Shown: in pieces, positions 45,001 to 55,069 of the stretch | Position numbering within the stretch: the stretch's first letter is position 1 | Layout of the letters: each line of letters begins with the position of its first letter | Source of the DNA: Xenoacremonium recifei | Lineage: Eukaryota; Ascomycota; Sordariomycetes; Hypocreales; Nectriaceae | Length of the DNA stretch: 64,000 bases | Reading direction: 5' to 3' | Assembly: GCA_012184525.1 (NCBI GenBank) | Contig: WOFQ01000053.1 | Location: 186,001 to 250,000, forward strand | The notes under the pieces: model-generated | The model's database searches: none | What the model was told of the DNA's origin: nothing | What the model saw: the letters and a program-made list of their open reading frames with translations, nothing else | Position numbers and translations under genes: made by a program

Positions 45001-46544
45001 AGGAAAACGCCAGACTTGTCAGACAAGGTCATAGACGGTTGGAAGGGGGGCGCCACTTCAATGAAGTCTGCGGCCAGAATAAGACGGCCCTTTGGCTCAA
45101 GATCCGTCGGCCATGCCTCGACCATGTTTCGAAGCCGACTAACCACATGAGGCTTGTCAGGCAAGGGGTCGTCCATGGAACATATGGTTGTTATGATGTC
45201 TCGTGCCTTGAGCATTGGTTGCAAGGCAGGATGAGTGATGGGGAGACAACCGACAATCTGGTCGATGAGCAGGCTGTATCGGGGTAGCCGTTGAACAGGC
45301 TCAATGAGGATTGATCGTATAGCCTGCTCTCCTGTCTGAGCCACTCGCTGCTTGAAACTTGATTGCTGGTCGAGGAATGAGTTCAGCAAGGCTGGAAAGT
45401 GTTGACTGGCTTTGATATAATCTTGATAACAATTCGTGAACTTGGGAAACCATTCCAGGAACAGCCTCGCCATGGCCAGGGCACCGCTGGGGTCTTTCGG
45501 ACGTCCTAGTTTTGATCCTGTGAAGCTTAGGGATGGCCCCTCCATGTCTGTCACGGCATCCTCTTCGGTCTCGTCCATGATCTTCTGCAGCTCCTCCATG
45601 AAACCGGAGTTAAGTTGGAGAATCTGGTCGGCCGATTGCGGAAAGAGTCTCTCCAATTCCTCCTCGGAGGGACTCAAGCTGCTTGCAGGCCGTTGTTGGG
45701 CACTCTCGCGGAAGTCTGATGCCACCGTTTTGACCAGCTCGTTCAGCTTGGCCACATATCGCTCCTCTGTATGTACCAGCTCTGCCAGCTTCATGCGCAA
45801 TTCGACTTTCTGGTTCTTAGAGAACGACTTGCTCCGGTTCAGTGAGGTAGGTTTCGATGGTGCCCGGCGTAATCTGCTCGTCGGTAGAAATACTGGCTCT
45901 CCAAATAGCTTGACCAGAGGTGTATATCCGCCGTATTGTCGCAGCGTGGGGTCGAGGATATCGTCTTCGTCGTCTGGAACCTCTTCGAGATCTTCGGGCT
46001 GGAGCGGCACAATGGCGCCTGGTGGTAGAACAAGGTCGAGGTCGACATTGCTGATGTGCTGTGTCTGGAGCGCCTCCTGAAGCGTTTCTACTATGTCGGC
46101 TGTGTTGTCGCTCCGAACCATGTCCTTGACCAGCTCCGCCGCATGATGCTCCCCAAAGAGCGCCGGGGCACTACCAGGCCGCCGCCCTCTGGTTGCATAC
46201 ATCATCTTGAGGTATCCCTTGACGCCCTCAGGCAGCTCGGTGAAGTACTTGTACAGCCCGAAGGCCATACCGCGGTAGACCTCATCGCCCTGGAACTCGC
46301 GTGGCAGGTAGTTAACGGCCTTGTAGAAGGAGGAGTTTGGAGAGATGGTCAGGCGAGGGAATGACTGGTAACCGGCCGGGGTGAAAACGTGGACCTGCAC
46401 ACGGGAGCTGTTGGCCGTGTAGTTGGCCGTGGTCGAGGGGCCATGGAAGATGAGCACTGGCAGGTGGCCGAGCAACGGATCGACGGCGTGGTAGAGGCTG
46501 ACATGCTCGGGCGACAGCGCCAGCTCCTCGGTGACTCGCACCAT
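42010..46544 (-). CDS. RhoGEF (DH-PH) protein with RhoGAP-like segment and coiled coil
   Basis: Exons are 46544-44303 and 44255-42010, joined by a 47-bp intron with a CTGAC branch (1495 aa); without the intron this looks like two genes. The DH domain lies at about 255-470 (KLAELVHTEERYVAKLNELV, IRSILIEPVQRLPRYSLLIDQI) and activates Rho-family GTPases by nucleotide exchange. A PH-like segment follows (about 485-620, GRLILAADFIEV, GVFLLFSDCIIILKKL). Residues about 850-1035 resemble a RhoGAP fold (TLQGRLNRRVPGDFADFV, PQNRRAFTALIKLLADLL). The remainder has Ser/Pro-rich linkers and a long coiled coil (about 1320-1490). The N-terminal 250 residues are conserved-looking but unrecognised. Function beyond Rho signalling is inference. 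Confidence 0.88.
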
Positions 46545-47427
46545 GGTGTTTGTCTCGTCTCAGGCAAAGGGGTCTTCTGCGCTGGTCTCAGGGAATCATG
46601 ACCTTCCCGTTTTCGACTCGGATGGTGTTGAGGCGGGGTTCGCAGAGGCGGCAGGGATCGTCCGAGTCCGAGTTCGAGTCGTTATTCACTGCGGCGCATG
46701 CGTTGGGCCCGAGGCGGTCGAGACGCACGGCAGAGAGCAAACCGCAGAAATCGGAAATGTGGTCGAGGTGAATGTGGCCCGCAGCGATGTAAACAATGGC
46801 GTCCAATCCCACGTCAGACGGGCAGATGCATCACAAGGCGGGAGTCGCTCGCTCGTTTCCCCAGCAGCGGGCCTCGCAAAAGCAAACACAAACACGCCAA
46901 GTCAAACCTCAGCACCGAGATATCGAGGCTCGCAAAAAGATATGTACAAGGGCGGGGAATGCGATGAGTGTCGTGGGAGGAAAAAAAGATGTCAGATGCG
47001 AGACGGCCGAGACGCTAGGGCCTGAGCAGGCGGTCAACATGGAGCTGGTCAGGATTCGCTTCGCATGGATTGCCAGGATGCGGATGCGGGCATGGGCAGG
47101 AGCCACCCAGTCCGTCAATCAATCAATGCCACTTCACCACTTAGACGCGTTTGACGCGTCGCGGAACCAGGGGCGGGCTTCCGTCACTGCTAACAGCCCA
47201 GTGAGGGCCACAGGCGGCAGTTCGCTAGAGGCTACTTATCTGGCCGCTGAGGGGCTGGCGTTTCAGCGTGGTTTATGCTATAATTAGGGCGAATTAGGGC
47301 CCGGGAGCTGCGCTGGCGGGGCACTGAGCTGGAATCCATGTCACTGGTCGGGTACGTACCTTACCGGACATCAACCTGTCACCTCAACGTGCTTCTTACA
47401 CGAAGGAGACAGACTATTCACTTCACC
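46545..47427. other. divergent intergenic region (RhoGEF / dcc1-like)
   Basis: It carries both promoters. Two TTAGGG hexamers at 47283-47288 and 47293-47298 lie about 130 bases upstream of the dcc1-like ATG. Open frames at about 46530-47290 overlap on both strands and are not called. Confidence 0.45.
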
Positions 47428-47857
47428 ATGTCGCAAAGCCGAGGGACTGCCCTCACCTACTCTCCAGACCCGGCTGGCTACCGTCTCATCGAGCTGCCTC
47501 CCGACCTCCAAGCTCTTCTCGAAAGCGACAACCCTCCCGTGTATGTTCTCTCATGCCTCGTCCTCGTTCAACTGCTCATTGCCATGTAGCTTAACACTCG
47601 AGGCCTCTGACACATCTGCACTTCTCAAGACGCCCACCAAGACATATGCTCTCCGGCAGAAGAACACCTCTAACGCATTGATGCTCCTGTCGCCTCATGA
47701 TGGTGTCGCCTCCATGGATCCAGGGCTAGCCATGATCTCGACCATCCATGACACCGTCGAGCTGGATGCGGTTCCCGACAAGCCTGCTGATACAGGAGTA
47801 TCCAAGCCTACTGCAAGCAAGGGCAAGTGGCACGAGAAGTTTGGTAGGAATCGTTAA
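47428..47857 (+). CDS. short Dcc1-like protein (Ctf18-RFC cohesion factor family)
   Basis: Exons are 47428-47540 and 47590-47857 (126 aa). The text GYRLIELPPDLQALLESDNPPVLTL, broken here into GYRLIELPPDL and QALLESDNPPVLTL, followed by SALLKTPTKTYALRQKNTSNALMLL, matches the N-terminal part of Dcc1, a subunit of the alternative clamp loader Ctf18-Dcc1-Ctf8 used in sister-chromatid cohesion. Typical Dcc1 is three times longer with C-terminal winged helices; these are absent. The chain ends with a basic SKGKWHEKFGRNR and a clear stop. I see no downstream exon before the convergent RBR gene. Either a naturally reduced Dcc1 or a small family sharing its N-domain. Confidence 0.7.
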
Positions 47858-48083
47858 TGAAAGGAAAGCTCTGTTCGGATTTGCACTGCACAGGGTAGCG
47901 TGGCGTTGGGTTGGATTTTCACAAATTACTGCCATTGGTAGTGGATTCCTAGATACACCATTCTTAATTATTATTTCACTGCTCAACTACTTCAATAATC
48001 CTTCCAAAACTACAATTCTGCGCTGAAAGGCGCAACCCAACTTGGGGGACTCTCATGACAACGACCCGTTGACCAACCATGGA

Positions 48084-48446
48084 TCATCCGTCAGTAGATG
48101 CATCTTGAGCGTTGCCAGGAGGTGCATCTTGAGCGTTGCCAGGAGGTGCATCTTGAGCGTTGCCAGGAGTTGCATCCTGGGCGTCTCCGGGAGGTGCCTC
48201 TCGAGCAACGCCGGGGGGTGCACGTGGCCAGGCGGCTCCAATCCCATAAATACCAACAGCATGAGGAGGCACTGGGCCACGGTAAAGCATCGGGTCGAAA
48301 ACGGGGACAGGAACCATCTGCCCAGGAAACATCTGCCCGAAAGCGGCATCAGGAGGAACGTAGCCCCAAGGGTTAGGGCCAGCGAAAATGCCCGCAGGTT
48401 GAGGAACTGCGGGATGATAAGGGCGATATGGATTCGGAGCTGGCAT
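48084..48446 (-). other. proline-rich repeat ORF directly after the RBR gene's TAG
   Basis: A 120-codon frame starts with ATG immediately after, and in the same frame as, the TAG that ends the RBR ligase. Its protein is Pro/Gly/Tyr-rich like the ligase tail and ends in five copies of an eight-residue unit (PPGNAQDA type). It could be the former or read-through C-terminus of the ligase, a separate small product, or a 3' UTR that happens to be open. Confidence 0.35.
48099..48218. repeat. 24-bp tandem repeat, five units
   Basis: Units start at 48099, 48123, 48147, 48171 and 48195. The first three are nearly identical and the last two diverged. The 24-base length keeps an open frame on the minus strand. 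Confidence 0.9.
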
Positions 48447-50358
48447 CTAACCAGGTGGACGAATAACCCGTCGAGGCTCAGGTCGAGGGACTGCAGCGCC
48501 ACCATGGCCATACGGTGGCCAGGCAACCTCCAACTGCTCTCTGCGCTGTTGCACTTTCGCCTTCTCTGCCGCAATGGCTCTCTGCTCATCTTCTTTGACG
48601 CCTTGGGACACGTCGTACTTCAGCTCCTCTTCGTCGAGCTTCGGATCCTGCTCGAGAAGCTCCTTTCGAGTCTTCTCCTCCGCCGCCGCTGTCTCTTCTT
48701 CTGCTCGCTTCAAGGTCATATCGTAAAGCTGGCAGGTTCCGGGAGGCTTGAAATGCTCGTAGTCGGCTTGCTGGCCGCAAACATAGCACTGCACGTTGCC
48801 ACAACCTTGGTTGGGGCAGGTCATCTTATTACAGCCCTCTACTTTGATGAAGGGAGTTTTGCCTGTCAAGGATGAGTCAGTCATCGTCAATCGAAGCTTT
48901 GGGTACATAGCCCAGTTTCCTATGACACAGGGCTGGTGGACTCACAACTGTTGCATGTGCGGATCAAGGCCTGAGTTCGCGCCTCTTCGATGGCGTGTCT
49001 GGCCGTGGCTGTGTTAACTGCCTCGCACGTCTCAGGGAGGTGGGTTTCCTTCTGACAATGCCGGCAGGTAACTTTGAGACATTCGGGGTTCTGGCAATGG
49101 AATTCCTTATCTTCCTTGGCAGGGGGGCAGATGGCTGCAAAGGGGCAGAAGGGGCAATGAACCAGCCCCTCAATGTTGGCCATGCGGAGTGCTGCTTGTG
49201 CCTCAATGGCATCTAAAGCTCGGATTTTTCCTTCACCGAGGCACTGAACCAAGCTGCCTCGAGAAAATCCAGCACTGCACTCTGCGCCGAGTGGAAAGCA
49301 TTCCATGTCGCATTGCAGGAGACCAATTTGGTGTGCGGCCCTCTGCCGCATACAACCAAAACAAAAAGGCTATTGACCATCAGTATCTGCTTAGAATTGG
49401 AAAGGAGGCTCGTGTCTTACATGTTTGCCGGTTCCCTGACAACGGACGATAGCTTCAGGAGGGCACAGATCCGTGCAGCATTGACACTCCACGGCCTCTC
49501 CCAACTTGATCGCCCGAGTCAGAGCATGCTCACGCTCGATTTTTGCGTGACGAAGCTGTAAGGTAATCCTCATCAGCTGGCGTGCAGCTTGTAGCTCTTC
49601 CAGGATCTGTCGCTTGACAGGATCCGTCTGCATTCGAATCAACTCGTCGAGAGCCTCTGGGTTGTATCGTGGGAGAGATGCTACGCTCGACTGTCGACCC
49701 TGAGTGTTGGCACTGTTTGCCATGTCAAACTCATACTGTTTCTCCTCAAGTTCGTCGCAGGTCGGGAGAAGATGGCGTCCATGCTTCTTGAAAACCTGGA
49801 TGATAATATGTCTGGGACGAATGTCGGGGAACTCCATGTCTATCCAGTCCATGCTATTGTCTCATGTATCAGCATTTCTGACGACAGCATGGGATGAATT
49901 TAGATATCAATCTGGTTCCTAGCACTGCTTCTTTACCGCAAGGCGAAGAGTAGAGTAGCATAAGAACCAAATGGATTCCAAGGATACACATTTTCTTACC
50001 TTTCACACGACTGAGGGCTGCCCGGAGGATCACGCTTATCATGGAACCTCTGGCGGAGGTCTCGGGCGACTTCTTCAGGATCTTCCTGTTCCCACTTCCG
50101 TTTCTTAGATTCTGCTTTGCGCTTAGGGTAGGCAATTTGGCACGACTCGAGACTGTTCGTGATAGTCTGGATGATAACATCTGACTGAAAGCCGTGTCTC
50201 TTTGCCAACTTGGAGAGGTAGTCAGGGCAGATATCAGAGAATACCTCAGTGACTCGTTCAAGACACTGGTTCTCTGATTGCTCGCTGGCCGAAGAGGCTT
50301 GGGCACCAGTCACACCGCCAGCCCCTGGGTTCAGTCTCGCTGAACGACGACGCGTCAT
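48447..50358 (-). CDS. RBR (RING-BRcat-RING2) E3 ubiquitin ligase, TRIAD3/RNF216-like
   Basis: Exons are 50358-50000, 49853-49421, 49369-48946 and 48862-48447 (543 aa). RING1 is at about 250-300 (ECQCCTDLCPPEAIVRC, then HPFCFGCMRQRA restored by splicing). BRcat follows (HCPFCPFAAICPP, HCQNPECLKVTCRHC) at about 340-385. RING2 starts with CNSCKTPFIKVEGC; the expected catalytic cysteine is about Cys416 in VEGCNKMTC. RBR ligases form a thioester on this cysteine before transferring ubiquitin. A Lys/Glu-rich helix and a proline-rich tail follow. The N-terminal PRHIIIQVFKKHG and DIRP-type text resembles the RNF216 group. The frame ends at a TAG that is followed by another in-frame proline-rich ORF. 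An upstream ATG at 50388 is possible. Confidence 0.9.
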
Positions 50359-51517
50359 AGTGATGAGTTTCAAGGTGAGCTCTCTCAAGACAATCTGCTG
50401 TCGGTGTCATTTACTGTGTTTGCACGTCGGCTGGTGTATTATTCTTACCGATGCCTGTGGTATTGGTCGCTGCGACTGACTGTCGACAGGAATAGGCTGG
50501 ATCAGCTGATGGATAGAAGGATGAGAAGATCGCAAGTCAGATAAGGATAGTGTTCACAGGAGAACTGAAGAATTGAATGGAAAGATTCCCGGTGAGAGTC
50601 ACGGGCGCAGAAGTCTCACCCCTGCCAGCACGTGAAGCGAAGAAGAGCGGCCGGCGTAGGCACCTTTAGTCTGCAAAGAAGAGACAGAAAAGAATATGGT
50701 AAGAAGAGATGCATGCACGCCTCGTCGCATGCGAAGTCAAGAGACGAATTGACCCCGGAAAGCTCCTCCAGAAACGGTGCTGGAGAACCCTCGGGGCAGA
50801 TGATGAAAGGTTAAGTTTTTGTTTTGAGAATTGGGATGCCTGGAAGTTGCCTCATATGGCTTGCGGAACCTGCCGGGTACCTCGAAATCACCAGGCCTGG
50901 TACGTTACATGAGGTACATAGAGGAACGTCTGGGCATTGGTTGGCCCATGACAGTGAATCAAGCCAAAGGCACCTACTTAGTGCCTGTTTGATTGGTGAT
51001 ACCATGGGAAGAAAATACCATGCCAGCTAATGGGGTGCGAGGAAATGTCCTGGGGTGACCTTGGGCGAGCCCAAACCCTTCGACAGTGAAAGAAAAAAGA
51101 CCCGGAATAACATTCTCTCCTGTGACGAGGAAACTTAAGTTTGGTGCAATGCTGGCCAAGGTTTATTCTGGGAGATGTACTCTTTATTCTCGTTGCACGT
51201 GCAGCGAAGGCAGCGTAAAAAAGTGCGCCACAGCGGACTGTCAGCCGACATTACTTTCGAGAACAGATCATCAGCTTCGGTACTTCTCAGGACATCTTGC
51301 GATACTCTCATGAAAAGGAAATTGACTTGATATAATTCATGATTCTTCCTATTGACCTCCAATGCCAGACAATATTCATGAACCACGGCACCTTCAATTA
51401 TGAGCATCGGCGAGTCTCGCTGAAAATGTTTGTCTCGGGATTCTTTTGTTTGCCGCCTGCTCGTCGACGCGGCAAACACGCTCAAAATACCCTCTTGGGA
51501 TTCGCTTTCTTCCAAAA
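50359..51517. other. intergenic: RBR promoter and rad4 3' side
   Basis: No gene supported; scattered short frames only. Confidence 0.45.
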
Positions 51518-54500
51518 TCAATTTTCGTAATCATCGTCCGAATCGCCCTCGTCCTCGATCTCGCTTTCGTCCTCGTCTGTGTCGACTACTTTCCGTCTCC
51601 TCGTCGAGCGCCTTGTCGTAACCCGTTTCTTCCTCGATGCAAGACCCTTCGCTTTAGGTTTCGATGCCGCTTCTAGCACCATCTCCGAATCTTGCTCGTC
51701 CTTGCTTTCATGGCCAGATGCTTCGCCATTTACCTCGGAGTTCATCTCAGTGGTATGATCCTCCATCACGAGACCGTCGTCACCATCGTCGTCCTCGTCC
51801 ACGGCGGGGAAGAAGCTGGAGGTGTGGTGCGCTTCTGGTTTCGCGGCTTCGGCTGCTTCTTCTTCTTCTTCCACATACCCTTCGGGAAAAAAGCCTCCAG
51901 CCATCTCTTCGTCTTCAATCTCAGGAGGCTTTTGTGCATGAGAAACACCTTTCCCATGACCAAACACTGAGATGCTCTCATCGATCTCGCCATATTCCTG
52001 TCGAATTCTCTCCGCAATACGCATGCCCATGATGAACTTCCTCCACATCCCCAGTGCAGCTTTCTTTCGCTTTTCGTCCTCCTTCCTCGCACGCTCCGCT
52101 TCAAACTTCTCTAACTCTTCCATGACAAGATCATGATTCTCTTCGGCAATCACCACGCCTTGTATCACGGGAACGGCCATGCGATGGCCGAACTCGAAAT
52201 CCACAACCGCCTCCGCAAAGTCGATTTGTAGCTTCTTGCAAACGCGGACGGCTCCTCGGAAAGGCACATGAACAGCACCTTCGGGACACATGTGCTCGGC
52301 AAATAGGTCGATATTTCTACCATGGTCAGTATATAGATCTGTCATGATCATTCTCTCAACGTACCCATATTCGTTCTTAGGAATGACACCATCCTTGATT
52401 GGATCCGGTATGATCCAGTCCGTCTGATCAAAGCTGAACAGACCCTGCAAGACCTTTTGTCCAGTCGCGGCCTCGGCTTCTAGGATCTCTCGCTTTCGAT
52501 TCAAGGTGGCAGCACGATATGGAACGTGCTTCAGAGGCCGCTCGCCCACAATCGGTGCTCGTCCTTGCTTATGCCAAGTTTCTGCACTCTTGACGTTCAC
52601 AACATCTGCCCTCATGAAAACATCTTCCTCTTGGATCTTCCCGCCTTTGGCTTTGTTCTTGAACACCTTCACGGCCTTTGCTCCAGGTTTCAAAGCCTCC
52701 TCGCGTTTCAAGTGCCTCTCCAGGACGTACTCCTTGGACTGTTTGTAGTACTGTAATGTCTCTTCGCCCTCCTTGACTTCTTTCTTCTCCGGCTTCACAG
52801 GTGTGAGGTCGGTCGTATCTTCTAGTTCGTCGACTTCTGTTATCGGGTTCTTTCTAGTTCCGCGTCGGTATCCCGACATTGCGGTCTTGAACCAGTCAAA
52901 TTGCTCATATCTCTTGACTTTTCCGTGACGGTTATACACTGGCACCTTTGTAGAGGGCATTCTGACACCCTTTGTTCGACCAGGGAACATGTTTCGTTTG
53001 AGATATCGTACTGTCACGTCTTTTGCTGTACCATCCTGGGAGAACCCAACGATGTACGCCATGATTTGTCGAGCCTTGTCGGCTTTGGCCCCTCGAGGCT
53101 CTAGTGACTCGATGAGTTCTCGATTGGTTCCAATGACATTTTTGACGATCGGTTCCACAGGCAGATACTTTTTCGTGACCGGTGACAACACTTCTGTCCA
53201 GTAATGTGGGAAAGCCAAGTCTTTATCGAAGGACTGCCTAGAGGTCGCGGTACGATTCATTCTCCTTGCTGATATCTTGACATCCACGACAGATTCATCG
53301 TCGGTGTCCTGATATTCCACCTCTAGCTCGTCCGAATCGCTCGACGGCTCAGCTTTTCTGCCTCTTGTCCGTTGAGAGGCCTTTGGTGCTTTTTTGTCGA
53401 CTTGTTTCTTCGGTCGTTTCTTGCTCTCTTTCTCTGATGGAATTTCTTTAGCCACAGCACTGCTCTGGGCCTCACCGTCCTTCTCGGGTTCAGCGTCTTC
53501 TAGTTTATTCCAACCAAAGCCGAGGGTTTGAAGGTTAGCCACCATCCGAGCCTCGAGTCCAAGACCTCTGAGAAGGGCTGTGAAGAGTTGAGCACCGGCA
53601 TCTCGACTGCCTTCACAGGATCGGGCGCAGTGACGGAAGTCCTCCAAGTTCCGGAATCGTTCCCCGAACCGAAGAGGGTCATGATCCTCAGCTTTGTGTG
53701 CTTTGGTCAACCGGTCAAGGCGCTCCAATGCCATGTAACCCCATTTCCTTAACCCGGGTGCAGTTATCCGGAAGCGCTGTTTCCACCATGACGCGAGAAC
53801 TTTCATGAGACGGAATAGAGGATCGCCGTGACTCATGTCAACGACACCCTCCTCAAGCCTCTCAGCCGTATCCGACCAGTCACGAGATTTCCGGTCATGT
53901 GGTTTCTTTCCTTTGCCCTTCGCGCCCCTTTTGCTCTTGCCTTCAGGAGACTTCTTTGCGGAAGAGGGCTTTACAAGGCCGGAGCTTCGTTGCCATCTTT
54001 CAACCTCGTCCCACAGCTTAGGTGGGATATGAGAGATCATCGTTGCTTGAACTTCGGGATCGCAGAGCCATGAATTTCGAACTGCATTGTGCCAAAGAAG
54101 TGACAGAACGTGGACACTATGAGACGCATTCCGGACCTTGCGTTCACGCTTGGTTGGGCCTCGCTTATCGCCATACTGATTTGTCAAGGACATGCGAGTA
54201 TCCTTAATCAATGTGAGCTCTAGGTCGCCCGTCGGAGCTGGTGCATCAGGGGCCGATATCTCTGGCGCCTCAACATCTTCGAACTCGATATCCTCATCTG
54301 AATCCGCTGCCTGATCAGGTTTGGATAGAGGAACATCTTCAAACTCCTCGTCGGACAATGATGTTAAAGAACTTTCACTGTCGTCGTCTGCCAAGCCATG
54401 GAGCAGTGAGTTGGAGTTCTTTGATGATGACTGTGGTGTTGCGGTTGCGTCCAGATCATCGTATAGGGTGGCTTTGCGCCGTTCAGTGGCTACCGAATTG

Positions 54501-54586
54501 GCCGTTGCCTTGGTCGCCTTGTTCGACTTGCTTTCAGACGGTTGTAAAGACTCTCGAAGCCGCTTGCGTGGCACTATGGGGGGCAT
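51518..54586 (-). CDS. rad4: Rad4/XPC DNA damage recognition protein
   Basis: Nucleotide excision repair damage sensor working with Rad23. Exons are 54586-52365 and 52316-51518 (1006 aa). Order: acidic N-terminus (to about 130); transglutaminase-like domain (HSVHVLSLLWHNAVRNSWL; DFRHCARSCEGSRDAGAQLF; ALLRGLGLEARMVANLQTLGF; HYWTEVLSPVTKKYLPVEP); BHD1-BHD3 (YVLERHLKREEALKPG; GERPLKHVPYRAATLNRKRE; CPEGAVHVPFRGAVRVCKKL; FEFGHRMAVPVIQGVVIAEE); and an acidic/basic C-terminus. The 48-bp intron (52317-52364; GTACGT...GTAG, CTGAC branch) has no stop and is a multiple of three. Removing it gives NEYGNIDLFAEHM, the conserved Rad4 sequence; leaving it in inserts 16 unrelated residues between BHD2 and BHD3. 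Confidence 0.95.
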   Translation of the reverse strand: MPPIVPRKRLRESLQPSESKSNKATKATANSVATERRKATLYDDLDATATPQSSSKNSNSLLHGLADDDSESSLTSLSDEEFEDVPLSKPDQAADSDEDIEFEDVEAPEISAPDAPAPTGDLELTLIKDTRMSLTNQYGDKRGPTKRERKVRNASHSVHVLSLLWHNAVRNSWLCDPEVQATMISHIPPKLWDEVERWQRSSGLVKPSSAKKSPEGKSKRGAKGKGKKPHDRKSRDWSDTAERLEEGVVDMSHGDPLFRLMKVLASWWKQRFRITAPGLRKWGYMALERLDRLTKAHKAEDHDPLRFGERFRNLEDFRHCARSCEGSRDAGAQLFTALLRGLGLEARMVANLQTLGFGWNKLEDAEPEKDGEAQSSAVAKEIPSEKESKKRPKKQVDKKAPKASQRTRGRKAEPSSDSDELEVEYQDTDDESVVDVKISARRMNRTATSRQSFDKDLAFPHYWTEVLSPVTKKYLPVEPIVKNVIGTNRELIESLEPRGAKADKARQIMAYIVGFSQDGTAKDVTVRYLKRNMFPGRTKGVRMPSTKVPVYNRHGKVKRYEQFDWFKTAMSGYRRGTRKNPITEVDELEDTTDLTPVKPEKKEVKEGEETLQYYKQSKEYVLERHLKREEALKPGAKAVKVFKNKAKGGKIQEEDVFMRADVVNVKSAETWHKQGRAPIVGERPLKHVPYRAATLNRKREILEAEAATGQKVLQGLFSFDQTDWIIPDPIKDGVIPKNEYGYVERMIMTDLYTDHGRNIDLFAEHMCPEGAVHVPFRGAVRVCKKLQIDFAEAVVDFEFGHRMAVPVIQGVVIAEENHDLVMEELEKFEAERARKEDEKRKKAALGMWRKFIMGMRIAERIRQEYGEIDESISVFGHGKGVSHAQKPPEIEDEEMAGGFFPEGYVEEEEEAAEAAKPEAHHTSSFFPAVDEDDDGDDGLVMEDHTTEMNSEVNGEASGHESKDEQDSEMVLEAASKPKAKGLASRKKRVTTRRSTRRRKVVDTDEDESEIEDEGDSDDDYEN

Positions 54587-55069
54587 TGTGAAGGCTGAAC
54601 TTTAGCGAAGGCATTCCGAAGGCGTTTTCGTACATCCCATGTGGCCATGAGGAAGGTGGGCTCACGGCTTGCCAGTCGTCATCGATGCGCGAAACTACAC
54701 GAAAGCACGTGACAAATTTAATTGCGGCGGGAATGCTGACAAACTCCAGGGACTCCGACAGATGTTGCTACAAGTTTGACTCTTTATGATCTGGGACGTT
54801 CATCATATTTGTTACATATGGGATTCAAACTTCCGAAGTTTTTTCGTGTAAATTGAAATGTGATATTCAGGACAACTCTTGAGCCTCTTTTTCGGGGGTC
54901 TGGGAAATGCACATGCATGTCTAGATGTCCAACATATATACGCTTAATCTTCTTGCCAAATCTGGATTCTATGCAAAAACAAGCAAGCAAAGAAACGACC
55001 CCAATGCCCTTGGTATTGATTACCCAAACGCCATGCCATGCCATGCACTTCTAATGATCCCTCTTCAAA
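54587..55069. other. intergenic: rad4 promoter and cuz1 3' side
   Basis: AT-rich in its second half, with a short ATGCC repeat near 55026-55043. No gene supported. Confidence 0.45.

Noticed and set aside
46531..47287. Overlapping plus-strand frames antisense to the RhoGEF start
   Set aside because: Several frames overlap one another with no domain; typical of GC-rich promoter DNA.
48099..48218. CRISPR-like array
   Set aside because: Direct repeats abut with no spacers and keep a coding frame; eukaryotic minisatellite.
48053..48589. 178-codon minus-strand frame overlapping the RBR gene end
   Set aside because: Out of frame with the ligase; openness is caused by the 24-bp repeat and GC-rich sequence.
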